DNA of 16,676 nt from Clostridia bacterium (GTDB taxonomy: Bacteria; Bacillota_A; Clostridia; Oscillospirales; Butyricicoccaceae), in the NCBI GenBank assembly GCA_017421885.1, contig JAFOHJ010000326.1:1-16676 (forward strand), in the 5' to 3' direction. The stretch's first letter is position 1. Every line of letters starts with the position of its first letter. The notes beneath the pieces are model-generated. The model was not told the origin of the DNA and searched no databases. It saw only the letters and a program-made list of their open reading frames with translations. The position numbers were made by a program, and so were the translations under genes. Of this stretch, positions 7,656 through 15,380 are shown piece after piece.

Positions 7656-8363
7656 ATGGAAGTAATGAATCTTAAGAATATTCTTGCCGAGAATACATAT
7701 CCCGGCCGCGGCATCGGTCTTGGCCGCTCGGCTGACAACGGCAGGGCTGTAATCGCCTATTTCATTATGGGCCGCAGTGAAAACAGCCGCAACCGCATCT
7801 TCGAGCTGACAGATGACGGTATCCGCACAAAGGCCTTTGACGAGAGCAAGATGGTTGATCCCTCGCTCATCATCTATCATCCCGTACGTGTTGTCGGCGA
7901 TGACACCATTGTTACAAACGGCGACCAGACCGACACCGTCCGCGACGGCCTGCTGGCCGGCAAGAGCTATATCGAAGCTCTGCGCACTCGCTGCTTCGAG
8001 CCCGATCCCCCCAACTACACACCCAGAATTTCGGGCGTAGTTCACAAGGACGGCGCATATGACTTGTCGATTCTCAAGAGCTTCGACGGCAACCCCAACT
8101 GCAACAAGCGTTTCTTCTTTGAATACGACAATCCCCAGCCCGGCATCGGCCATTTTATCCACACATACAACGAGAACCTGAACCCCCTGCCCGCATTTGA
8201 GGGCGAGCCTCGTACAGTCGAGATGATCGAGGGCACAGCTCAGGAGATCGCTGATGTCATCTGGACAAACCTCAATGCCGACAACAAGGTTTCGCTCTTT
8301 GTCCGCACGATCGATCTTAAGACAGGCGAAACAGAAACAGTTATCGTAAACAAGCACGAATAA
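7656..8363 (+). CDS. purO: PurO-type IMP cyclohydrolase (archaeal type)
   Basis: This 235-residue protein is not related in sequence to the MGS-like cyclohydrolase domain of ordinary bacterial PurH. It matches the archaeal PurO family (IMP_cyclohyd) instead: GRGIGLGRSADNGRAVIAY at about residues 17-35, followed by GRSENSRNR (39-47), and later NYTPRISG and a KRFFFEYDNP stretch near the middle. The reaction is ring closure of FAICAR to IMP, the last step of the pathway. Directly downstream lies a transformylase that lacks a cyclohydrolase domain, so the two together replace bifunctional PurH. The start at 7656 has AAGGAGA seven bases upstream. The in-frame ATG at 7665 is less well placed. Family assignment is from remembered motifs and strong context. 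Confidence 0.88.
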   Translation: MEVMNLKNILAENTYPGRGIGLGRSADNGRAVIAYFIMGRSENSRNRIFELTDDGIRTKAFDESKMVDPSLIIYHPVRVVGDDTIVTNGDQTDTVRDGLLAGKSYIEALRTRCFEPDPPNYTPRISGVVHKDGAYDLSILKSFDGNPNCNKRFFFEYDNPQPGIGHFIHTYNENLNPLPAFEGEPRTVEMIEGTAQEIADVIWTNLNADNKVSLFVRTIDLKTGETETVIVNKHE

Positions 8364-8379
8364 CAGGAGGAAAACTTCA

Positions 8380-9549
8380 ATGAATGAACTTCAGCTCAAG
8401 TACGGCTGTAACCCCAATCAGAAGCCTGCCCGTATCTTCATGGATGAGGGCGAGCTTCCTCTGCAGGTTCTTTCGGGCCGTCCCGGCTATATCAACTTTA
8501 TGGATGCTCTCAACAGCTGGCAGTTGGTAAAGGCTCTTAAGGAGGCAACAGGCCTTCCTGCAGCGGCTTCCTTCAAGCATGTCAGCCCTGCCGGTGTAGC
8601 ACTGGGCAGACCCCTCACAGAGGTCGAGCGCAAGATCTACTTTGTTCCTGACGGAATGAGCGATATTGCCAATGCGTATGCACGTGCACGCGGTGCCGAC
8701 CGTCTCTGCTCCTATGGCGACTGGGCAGCTCTGTCCGATATCTGCGACGAAGACACAGCGAAGCTGCTCTCCAAGGAAGTTTCCGACGGCGTTATCGCTC
8801 CCGGCTATACAGAGGGTGCTCTCGAGATCCTCAAGGCCAAGAGAAAGGGCGGCTATAACGTAGTTCAGATCGATCCCAACTATGTTCCCAAGCCCGCTGA
8901 ACAGCGCCACATCTTTGGCATCACATTCGAGCAGGGTTACAATGACCTTAAGATCGACCGCGAGATGCTCAAGAATATCGTTACAAAGAATAAGGAACTG
9001 CCCGAGCAGGCTCAGCTCGATATGCTGGTATCCCTTATCACACTTAAGTACACCCAGTCCAACTCGGTATGCTATGTCAAGGATGGCCAGACCATCGGCG
9101 TAGGCGCAGGCCAGCAGTCCCGCGTACACTGCACACGTCTTGCCGGCAATAAGGCTGACAACTGGTTCCTCCGCCAGCATCCCCAGGTACTGGCTCTCGA
9201 CTTTATCGACGGTATTCGCCGCGCCGACCGCGACAATGCTATCGACATCTATATCTCCGATGAATACGAAGATATCCTTGCTGACGGCACATGGGAGAAG
9301 ACATTCAAGACAAAGCCCCCTGTCCTGACAGCAGAAATGAAGAAGGAGTGGATCGCAAAGAACACAGACGTAACAGTCGGTTCCGACGCATTCTTCCCCT
9401 TCGGCGATAATGTAGAAAGGGCTCATAAATCCGGCGTTAAGTACATCGTACAGCCCGGCGGTTCCATCCGTGATGATAATGTCATCGATACAGCCGACAA
9501 GTATGACATGGTTATGAGCTTCACAGGTATCCGTCTGTTCCATCATTAA
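8380..9549 (+). CDS. purH: Stand-alone AICAR transformylase (PurH transformylase domain, ATIC-like)
   Basis: It formylates AICAR to FAICAR with 10-formyl-tetrahydrofolate. The protein has 389 residues, compared with about 530 for bifunctional PurH, because the N-terminal cyclohydrolase domain is absent. The catalytic Lys-His pair is K66-H67 in SFKHVSPAG. Other family marks are YARARGADR, a REVSDG-like KEVSDGVIAPGYTEGA, KYTQSNSVCYVKDG, GVGAGQQSRVHCTRLAG, DAFFPFGDNVERA and a final RLFHH. Several of these, notably KHVSPAG, QSNSVCY, SRVHCTRLAG and RLFHH, read like eukaryotic ATIC rather than E. coli PurH, which has KHANPCG, KSNAIVY, SRVYSAKIAG and RHFRH. AGGAGG precedes the ATG. The preceding PurO supplies the missing cyclohydrolase activity. 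Confidence 0.93.
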   Translation: MNELQLKYGCNPNQKPARIFMDEGELPLQVLSGRPGYINFMDALNSWQLVKALKEATGLPAAASFKHVSPAGVALGRPLTEVERKIYFVPDGMSDIANAYARARGADRLCSYGDWAALSDICDEDTAKLLSKEVSDGVIAPGYTEGALEILKAKRKGGYNVVQIDPNYVPKPAEQRHIFGITFEQGYNDLKIDREMLKNIVTKNKELPEQAQLDMLVSLITLKYTQSNSVCYVKDGQTIGVGAGQQSRVHCTRLAGNKADNWFLRQHPQVLALDFIDGIRRADRDNAIDIYISDEYEDILADGTWEKTFKTKPPVLTAEMKKEWIAKNTDVTVGSDAFFPFGDNVERAHKSGVKYIVQPGGSIRDDNVIDTADKYDMVMSFTGIRLFHH

Positions 9550-9565
9550 TCCGGGAGGGAATAGA

Positions 9566-10834
9566 ATGAAAATACTTGTTATCGGCGGCGGCGGACGTGA
9601 GCACGCCGTAGCTAAGTCCCTTACGAAAAATGTTGCCGTTGAAAAGATCTGGGTAGCTCCCGGCAACGGCGGCACAGCAGCTTTCTGCGAAAATGTGGGT
9701 ATCGCTGCTACCGACCTCAACGGCATTCTTAATTTCTGCCTCGAGAACAGGCCTGATTTCGTCGTTGTAACACCCGACGATCCCCTGGCTCTCGGTATGG
9801 TAGACCTGCTTGAAGAGCACGACTTCCCCTGTTTCGGACCCACAAAGGCAGCGGCACAGCTGGAGTGGTCCAAGGGCTTTGCCAAGCAGTTTATGGAAAA
9901 GTATAATATCCCCACGGCCAAGTGCGTGCTTTGCGAAGACGCAAAGGAGGCCAAGGCATATGTCAAGAAGTGTCCCATTCCCATCGTTCTCAAGGCCGAC
10001 GGCCTTGCTCAGGGCAAGGGTGTTGTCATTGCAATGACGAGGCAAGAGGCAGTTGCCGCTCAGGCACAGCTTTCCTACGGCAAGAGCAATCAGGCTATTC
10101 TGTTTGAAGAGATGCTGGTAGGTCCCGAGGTATCGGTGCTCTGCTTTACTGACGGCAAGACCATCGTTCCCATGCCTGCGGCACAGGATCACAAGCGTGC
10201 TTATGATGGCGATAAGGGTCCCAACACAGGTGGTATGGGTGCATACTCTCCTGTTTCGGTTTATACAAAGGAAATGGCTGACCGCTGCATGGAAGAAATT
10301 TATCTTCCCACTATCCGCGGCATGGAGGCCGAGGGCACGCCCTTTAAGGGAGTTCTCTATTTCAGCCTTATGCTGACTCAGGACGGCCCCAAGGTCATCG
10401 AATACAACTCCCGTTTCGGCGACCCCGAAACTCAGGTAGTCCTGCCTCTGTTGAACTCCGACCTGTTTGATATCATGGTGGCTGTACGCAACGGCAAGCT
10501 CGATCGTGCAAGGGTCAAGTTTAGCGATGCATGCTCGGCCTGCGTAGTTCTGGCCAGCGGTGGCTATCCCTCGGAATATGAAAAGGGCAAGCCTATCACA
10601 GGCCTTGAAGAGGCCGAAAATCACGGCACGATCTATCATGCCGGCACAAAGCGCCTTGAGGATGGCAGCTATGTCACCTCGGGCGGACGTGTTCTCTGCG
10701 TTTCCTCCACAGGCAGAAGCCTGAGGCAGGCGCTACGCAAGAGCTATAAAGGCATTGAAGCAATCAAGTTTGAGGGAGCTTTCTACCGCAAGGATATCGG
10801 TAGCAAGGATGCATCTCTCTCCAAGGAGGACTAA
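9566..10834 (+). CDS. purD: PurD, phosphoribosylamine-glycine ligase (GAR synthetase)
   Basis: PurD joins glycine to phosphoribosylamine with ATP, directly using the product of PurF. The 422-residue protein has the normal length and the ATP-grasp plan: N-terminal KILVIGGGGREHA, a preATP-grasp region with FGPTKAAAQLEWSK at about residues 91-104, ADGLAQGKGV at about 144-153, NTGGMGAYSPV at about 222-232, and the Mg/ATP element EYNSRFGDPETQ at about 278-289. A GGGAGGG site lies before the ATG. Phosphoribosylamine is unstable in water, so PurD usually needs to sit near PurF in the cell. The two genes here are separated by four others but are on the same transcript. Confidence 0.97.
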   Translation: MKILVIGGGGREHAVAKSLTKNVAVEKIWVAPGNGGTAAFCENVGIAATDLNGILNFCLENRPDFVVVTPDDPLALGMVDLLEEHDFPCFGPTKAAAQLEWSKGFAKQFMEKYNIPTAKCVLCEDAKEAKAYVKKCPIPIVLKADGLAQGKGVVIAMTRQEAVAAQAQLSYGKSNQAILFEEMLVGPEVSVLCFTDGKTIVPMPAAQDHKRAYDGDKGPNTGGMGAYSPVSVYTKEMADRCMEEIYLPTIRGMEAEGTPFKGVLYFSLMLTQDGPKVIEYNSRFGDPETQVVLPLLNSDLFDIMVAVRNGKLDRARVKFSDACSACVVLASGGYPSEYEKGKPITGLEEAENHGTIYHAGTKRLEDGSYVTSGGRVLCVSSTGRSLRQALRKSYKGIEAIKFEGAFYRKDIGSKDASLSKED

Positions 10835-10839
10835 GATAA

Positions 10840-13800
10840 ATGGTTTTCAGATGTTATGTTGAAAAGAGACAGGGCTTTGACGTCGAAGCCAAGGGCCTGC
10901 TCGCAAGGCTTAAGGGCGAAGAGAATATTTCCGGCCTTGAGCGCGTAAGGATCGTCAACCGCTACGACAGCCAGGGAATCGATGAGGCCACATACAAGCT
11001 GGCTTGCGAAGGCGTTTTCTCTGAGCCTGCATGCGACGAAGTATATCACGAAGAGTTGCCCTTCTCGGGCGACTGGACTCTCATTGTCGAGGCCCTTCCC
11101 GGCCAGTTCGACATGAGAGCTGACTCCTGCCGTCAGTGTATCGCTCTGATGACAAGAGGCGAGCGTCCTCTGGTCAAGAATGCCGTCATGTACGTCTTCT
11201 ACGGCCAGCTGACCGACGAGGATAAGGCAAAGATCGCAAAGAGCCTTATCAACCCCGTAGAGTGCCGTGAGGCATCGGCTGAGAAGCCTGAGAGCCTTGA
11301 AGACAGCTATCCTCAGGCTCCCGCAGTTCCTCACCTGGACGAGCTTATGTCCTGCGAGGATCTTGATGGCTTTATTGCTCAGTACGGCTTGGCTATGGAC
11401 AGTGCCGACCTCAGCTTCCTCAAGAACTATTTCCAGACAGAGGGCAGAGCTCCCACACTGACCGAGCTCAAGATGATCGATACATACTGGTCTGACCACT
11501 GCCGTCACACAACATTCCTCACACGTCTTGACGAAGTTGAGATCGAGGATGAGGCAGTCAAGGCCTCTTACGAGAAGTATCTGCAGGGCCGCGTATTCGT
11601 CTATGGCGAAGAGCGCGCTGCAGCACGTCCCGTTACACTTATGGACATCGCAACAGCCGGCACAAAGGTACTTAAGAAGGAAGGCGTTCTGACAAATCTT
11701 GACGAGAGCGAAGAAATCAATGCTTGCTCCATCAGGATCAACGCTAACATCGACGGTAAGGAAGAGCCCTGGCTGCTGATGTATAAGAACGAGACACACA
11801 ACCACCCCACAGAGATCGAGCCTTTTGGCGGTGCGGCTACCTGCCTCGGCGGCGCTATCCGTGACCCCCTGTCGGGCCGTGCATATGTATATCAGGCAAT
11901 GAGAGTCACCGGCGCAGCCGACCCCACACTGCCTCTTGACCAGACAATGGCCAACAAGCTGCCCCAGAGAACCATCTGCCGTAAGGCAGCTCAGGGCTAC
12001 AGCTCCTACGGTAACCAGATCGGCCTTTCCACAGGTCTGGTATCCGAGCTTTATCATCCCGGTTATGTAGCCAAGCGCCTCGAAACAGGTGCAGTAGTAG
12101 CTGCAGCACCCGAATATAACGTAGTAAGAGAACGTCCCGCTCCCGGCGACATCGTTGTTCTGTTGGGCGGTAAGACCGGCCGCGACGGCGTTGGCGGCGC
12201 AGCCGGTTCCTCCAAGAGCCATACAAGCGATTCGCTTGAAACATGCGGTGCAGAGGTCCAGAAGGGTAATGCTCCCGAAGAGCGCAAGATCCAGCGCCTT
12301 TTCCGCAATCCTGAGGCAACAAGACTCATCAAGCGCTGCAACGACTTTGGTGCAGGCGGCGTTTCGGTAGCCATCGGCGAGCTGGCCGACGGCCTTGAGA
12401 TCGACCTTGACAAGGTACCCAAGAAGTATGACGGCCTCGACGGCACCGAGCTGGCTATCTCCGAATCTCAGGAGAGAATGGCTGTAGTTCTCGATCCCAA
12501 CGATGTCGAGCGCTTTGTCGAGCTGGCTGTTCGCGAAAACCTCGAGGCTTCCATCGTAGCTAAGGTCACCGAAGAGCCCAGACTCAAGATGACATGGAGA
12601 GGCGACCTCATCTGTGACATCTCTCGCGAGTTCCTTAACTCCAACGGTGCTGAAAAGCACGCAACAGTATTCGTTCCCAAGCAGGAGATCAAGGCAAACG
12701 ACCTGCCCGAGGGCGACATCGCAAAGGCAGTTCTCGATCTGATGGCTGACCAGCGCGTCTGCCTCCAGAAGGGCCTCGGCACACGTTTCGACGGCTCTAT
12801 CGGCGCTGCATCGGTCCTGATGCCTTACGGCGGTAAGAACCAGTTGACACCTACACAGGTAATGGCTGCCAAGCTGCCTGTAATCCAGGGTCAGACAAAC
12901 ACAGCATCGGTCATGTCCTATGGCTTTGACCCCTATCTGATGGAGCAGAGCCCCTATCAGGGCGCTATCGCATCGATAGTGTCGTCGGCTTCCAAGCTGG
13001 TATCGGCCGGCTGTGATCCCAAGGGCGTATATCTCAGCCTTCAGGAGTTCTTCGAGAAGCCCAACCGTAAGCCTGAGAGGATGGGCAAGCCTTTTGCTGC
13101 ACTGCTGGGTGCTTACGAGGCTCAGAATGTCCTCAAGATGGCTGCTATTGGCGGTAAGGACTCGATGAGCGGCACATTCAACGATATCGACGTTCCTCCC
13201 ACACTTATCTCCTTTGCTATCACAACACTCAGCGCGGGCAAGGTCCTGTCGCCTGAGTTCAAGGAGAAGGGCAACAGAGTTTATTACTTCGAGTGCCCCT
13301 CCGATCTTAACGAAGTTCCCGCATTCCTCGAATCCTTCCATCAGCTGACTGAGAGCGGCAAGGTCCTGTCGGCATGGTCGGTAACGGCCGGCGGCATGAT
13401 CGAAGGCATCGCAAAGATGGCTATCGGTAACGATATCGGCTTCGAGCTGGCAGAGGATATGGACGAAAAGATGCTCTTCGGCGGCACATTCGGCAGCATT
13501 ATCGCTGAAATGGATGACGAGTGCGAAGGCGTTCTGCTGGGTTACACAGGCGGCAGCGACATCGTCCTCAAGAGCGCTGTTATCTCCCTCAGTGAGATCA
13601 AGAATGCTCTTATGGGTACACTCGAGCCCATCTATCCCACAAAGACCGAGCAGGTTGAGCGCGAGGTTCCCTCTTACAGCTATAAGATCCGTCCCGCAAA
13701 GGCAACAAACAAGATCGCTGTTCCTCAGGCAGTTATCCCCGTATTCCCCGGCACAAACTGCGAGTTCGACACACTGCGAGCTGTTGAGAGAGCCGGCGGT

Positions 13801-14517
13801 AAGGGCAAGATCGTTCTTATCCGCAACATGTCTCCTGCAACACTTGAGGAGTCGGCAAGAGAGCTTATCGATGCCCTCAAGTCCAGCCAGATGCTTATCA
13901 TCCCCGGCGGCTTCTCGGGCGGCGACGAGCCCGAAGGCAGCGGCAAGTTCATCCAGGCATTCTTCCGCAATCCTGCAGTTACCGACGAGATCCACGAGCT
14001 GCTCTATAACCGTGACGGTCTTGCTCTTGGCATCTGCAACGGCTTCCAGGCTCTTATCAAGCTGGGCCTCCTTCCCTTCGGCAAGGTCAGCAAGCTGGAT
14101 GCATCCTGCCCCACACTTACATTCAACACCATTGGCCGTCACCAGTCGATCTACTCCTATACAAGAGTTGCATCGGTCAAGTCGCCCTGGCTGCTTAAGT
14201 GTAATGTTGGTGATGTTTATAATATCGCATTCTCCCATGGCGAAGGTCGCTTTGTTGCCGACAGCAATACACTCACCGAGCTTGCCAAGAATGGTCAGAT
14301 CGCATTCCAGTACTGTGATGCTAAGGGCAAGCCTCAGAACGGCGTAGACTTCAACATCAATGGTTCGGTAGCCGCTATCGAGGGTATCACAAGCCCCGAC
14401 GGCCGCGTACTGGGTAAGATGGGTCACTCTGAGCGCTGCGGCAGCAACATCGCCAAGAATATTGCCGGCGACAAGTATCAGCCTCTCTTCGAGGGCGGCG
14501 TAGAGTACTTCAAGTAA
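10840..14517 (+). CDS. purL: PurL, single-chain phosphoribosylformylglycinamidine synthase
   Basis: PurL converts FGAR to FGAM with glutamine and ATP. At 1225 residues it is the fused form: an N-terminal PurS-like region, a linker, the two PurM-like synthetase halves, and a C-terminal class I glutaminase. SDHCRHTTF occupies residues 218-226. ETHNHPTEIEPFGGAA (about 312-327) marks the nucleotide site, and GGKTGRDGVGGAAGSS lies near 443-458. The glutaminase domain starts around FPGTNCEFD. It has C1066 in GICNGFQ, with H1133 and E1135 in SHGEGRF, so its Cys-His-Glu triad is complete. Bacillus uses separate PurS, PurQ and PurL, so the fused form sets this organism apart. CAAGGAGG sits ten bases before the ATG. 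It is the last gene of the purine operon. It contains no in-frame TTA, CTA or TCA codons. Confidence 0.97.
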   Translation: MVFRCYVEKRQGFDVEAKGLLARLKGEENISGLERVRIVNRYDSQGIDEATYKLACEGVFSEPACDEVYHEELPFSGDWTLIVEALPGQFDMRADSCRQCIALMTRGERPLVKNAVMYVFYGQLTDEDKAKIAKSLINPVECREASAEKPESLEDSYPQAPAVPHLDELMSCEDLDGFIAQYGLAMDSADLSFLKNYFQTEGRAPTLTELKMIDTYWSDHCRHTTFLTRLDEVEIEDEAVKASYEKYLQGRVFVYGEERAAARPVTLMDIATAGTKVLKKEGVLTNLDESEEINACSIRINANIDGKEEPWLLMYKNETHNHPTEIEPFGGAATCLGGAIRDPLSGRAYVYQAMRVTGAADPTLPLDQTMANKLPQRTICRKAAQGYSSYGNQIGLSTGLVSELYHPGYVAKRLETGAVVAAAPEYNVVRERPAPGDIVVLLGGKTGRDGVGGAAGSSKSHTSDSLETCGAEVQKGNAPEERKIQRLFRNPEATRLIKRCNDFGAGGVSVAIGELADGLEIDLDKVPKKYDGLDGTELAISESQERMAVVLDPNDVERFVELAVRENLEASIVAKVTEEPRLKMTWRGDLICDISREFLNSNGAEKHATVFVPKQEIKANDLPEGDIAKAVLDLMADQRVCLQKGLGTRFDGSIGAASVLMPYGGKNQLTPTQVMAAKLPVIQGQTNTASVMSYGFDPYLMEQSPYQGAIASIVSSASKLVSAGCDPKGVYLSLQEFFEKPNRKPERMGKPFAALLGAYEAQNVLKMAAIGGKDSMSGTFNDIDVPPTLISFAITTLSAGKVLSPEFKEKGNRVYYFECPSDLNEVPAFLESFHQLTESGKVLSAWSVTAGGMIEGIAKMAIGNDIGFELAEDMDEKMLFGGTFGSIIAEMDDECEGVLLGYTGGSDIVLKSAVISLSEIKNALMGTLEPIYPTKTEQVEREVPSYSYKIRPAKATNKIAVPQAVIPVFPGTNCEFDTLRAVERAGGKGKIVLIRNMSPATLEESARELIDALKSSQMLIIPGGFSGGDEPEGSGKFIQAFFRNPAVTDEIHELLYNRDGLALGICNGFQALIKLGLLPFGKVSKLDASCPTLTFNTIGRHQSIYSYTRVASVKSPWLLKCNVGDVYNIAFSHGEGRFVADSNTLTELAKNGQIAFQYCDAKGKPQNGVDFNINGSVAAIEGITSPDGRVLGKMGHSERCGSNIAKNIAGDKYQPLFEGGVEYFK

Positions 14518-14550
14518 TATTGCGCGCATCACAACAGCATAAATGTCATA

Positions 14551-14586
14551 ATACCCCCGGAAGATATTCTTCCGGGGGTATCTTTT
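14551..14586 (+). terminator. Strong intrinsic terminator of the purine operon
   Basis: A perfect 14-bp stem (ATACCCCCGGAAGA with TCTTCCGGGGGTAT) around a TAT triloop is followed by CTTTT. It lies 33 bases after the purL stop and separates the operon from the next gene. Confidence 0.93.
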
Positions 14587-14598
14587 GCACCTCAAACA

Positions 14599-14607
14599 TG
14601 GTATGAT
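14599..14607 (+). promoter_or_regulatory. Extended -10 promoter candidate for the cysteine hydrolase
   Basis: TGGTATGAT fits the extended -10 pattern TGnTATAAT with one mismatch. The place where a -35 should lie overlaps the terminator and is poor, so the extended -10 would have to carry the promoter. The predicted start is near 14614, 24 bases before the ATG. Confidence 0.5.
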
Positions 14608-14626
14608 TTGTATATAAAGATAATTC

Positions 14627-14632
14627 AGGAGG
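14627..14632 (+). promoter_or_regulatory. Ribosome binding site fixing the start at 14638
   Basis: A perfect AGGAGG lies five bases before the ATG at 14638. An in-frame TTG start at 14608 would place this site inside the gene and overlap the promoter region. Confidence 0.8.
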
Positions 14633-14637
14633 CTATT

Positions 14638-15330
14638 ATGAGAGTAAACGACAGATATGTTTCTTTTTACTATGAGAACGACATGGATATGGGGACTATT
14701 GAAATAGATCCCAAAAAGACGGCTCTGCTTGTCATAGATATGCAGCATGTTTTTATCACACGTCCGGCATATGAGAACCCTAGTGAGGCCGAAAAACGCG
14801 AGATAGAGCGCTGGGAGCCTTTCTATAAGAAGATCGATGAGGTCGTTGTTCCCAATAATGCTCGTATTCTCAAGGCATTCCGCGAAAAAGGCATTGAGTG
14901 TGCTTTTGCCAAGATCCAGTGTCAGAAGCAGAACGGCGCCGATCGTTCGCTTGACCATAAGGCTACCGGCTATAACGAGCTTCTGCTGCCTCCCGGCACA
15001 CCCTCTGCCGAGATCGTTCCCGAGCTTGCACCAATGCCCGACGAGATCGTTGTCACCAAGACTACCGACAGCGCCCTTACCGGTACACCTCTGCGCCTGT
15101 GGTTTCAGAACATGGGGATCGACACAGTCGTATGTACCGGTGTCCTCACCGATCAGTGCGTTTCCTGCACCGTCAGAAGCCTTGCCGATGAAAGTTTCAA
15201 GGTATGGCTCATAGAGGATGCCTGCATGGCTTCGACCCAGAAGATCCAGGACAACGAGCTTGAGATCCTCAACAATATATATTGCCACGTAATCAACACC
15301 GACGAGCTGCTTGAAGCCATCGGCAAATAA
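14638..15330 (+). CDS. Isochorismatase-family cysteine hydrolase
   Basis: This 230-residue protein belongs to the isochorismatase-like cysteine hydrolases. The catalytic triad is visible as D34 in LLVIDMQ, K141 in VVTKTTDSAL and C174 in GVLTDQCVSCT, with the usual V-T pair before the cysteine where the family has a cis-peptide. Later GxxVWLIEDACM corresponds to the strand ending in the conserved DA. Members cleave amides or vinyl ethers: ureidoacrylate, N-carbamoylsarcosine, nicotinamide, isochorismate. The C-terminal CVSCT and the long insertion between D34 and K141 point to the amidohydrolase side of the family, but substrate cannot be assigned. The gene stands alone between two terminators with its own ribosome binding site. 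It follows the purine operon on the same strand, which may hint at nucleobase or nicotinamide metabolism. Confidence 0.85.
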   Translation: MRVNDRYVSFYYENDMDMGTIEIDPKKTALLVIDMQHVFITRPAYENPSEAEKREIERWEPFYKKIDEVVVPNNARILKAFREKGIECAFAKIQCQKQNGADRSLDHKATGYNELLLPPGTPSAEIVPELAPMPDEIVVTKTTDSALTGTPLRLWFQNMGIDTVVCTGVLTDQCVSCTVRSLADESFKVWLIEDACMASTQKIQDNELEILNNIYCHVINTDELLEAIGK

Positions 15331-15335
15331 AAAAC

Positions 15336-15365
15336 AGGCCACCCTTTTGGGTGGCCTTAATTTTT
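15336..15365. terminator. Bidirectional terminator between convergent genes
   Basis: AGGCCACCC at 15336-15344 pairs with GGGTGGCCT at 15349-15357 around a TTTT loop. On the plus strand it is followed by TAATTTTT. On the minus strand it is followed by G and six T residues. It therefore serves both the cysteine hydrolase and the convergent regulator gene. Confidence 0.85.
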
Positions 15366-15380
15366 GAATATTATATGTTT

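Noticed and set aside
8377..9993. 538-codon minus-strand open frame over purH/purD
   Set aside because: It is antisense to well-supported transformylase coding sequence in the same register, with no family resemblance.
10831..15342. 1503-codon open frame on the minus strand
   Set aside because: It runs antisense and in codon register with purL and the cysteine hydrolase, has a low-complexity-looking Leu/Cys/Ala/Asp composition, spans a terminator hairpin, and is explained by codon bias in the real genes.
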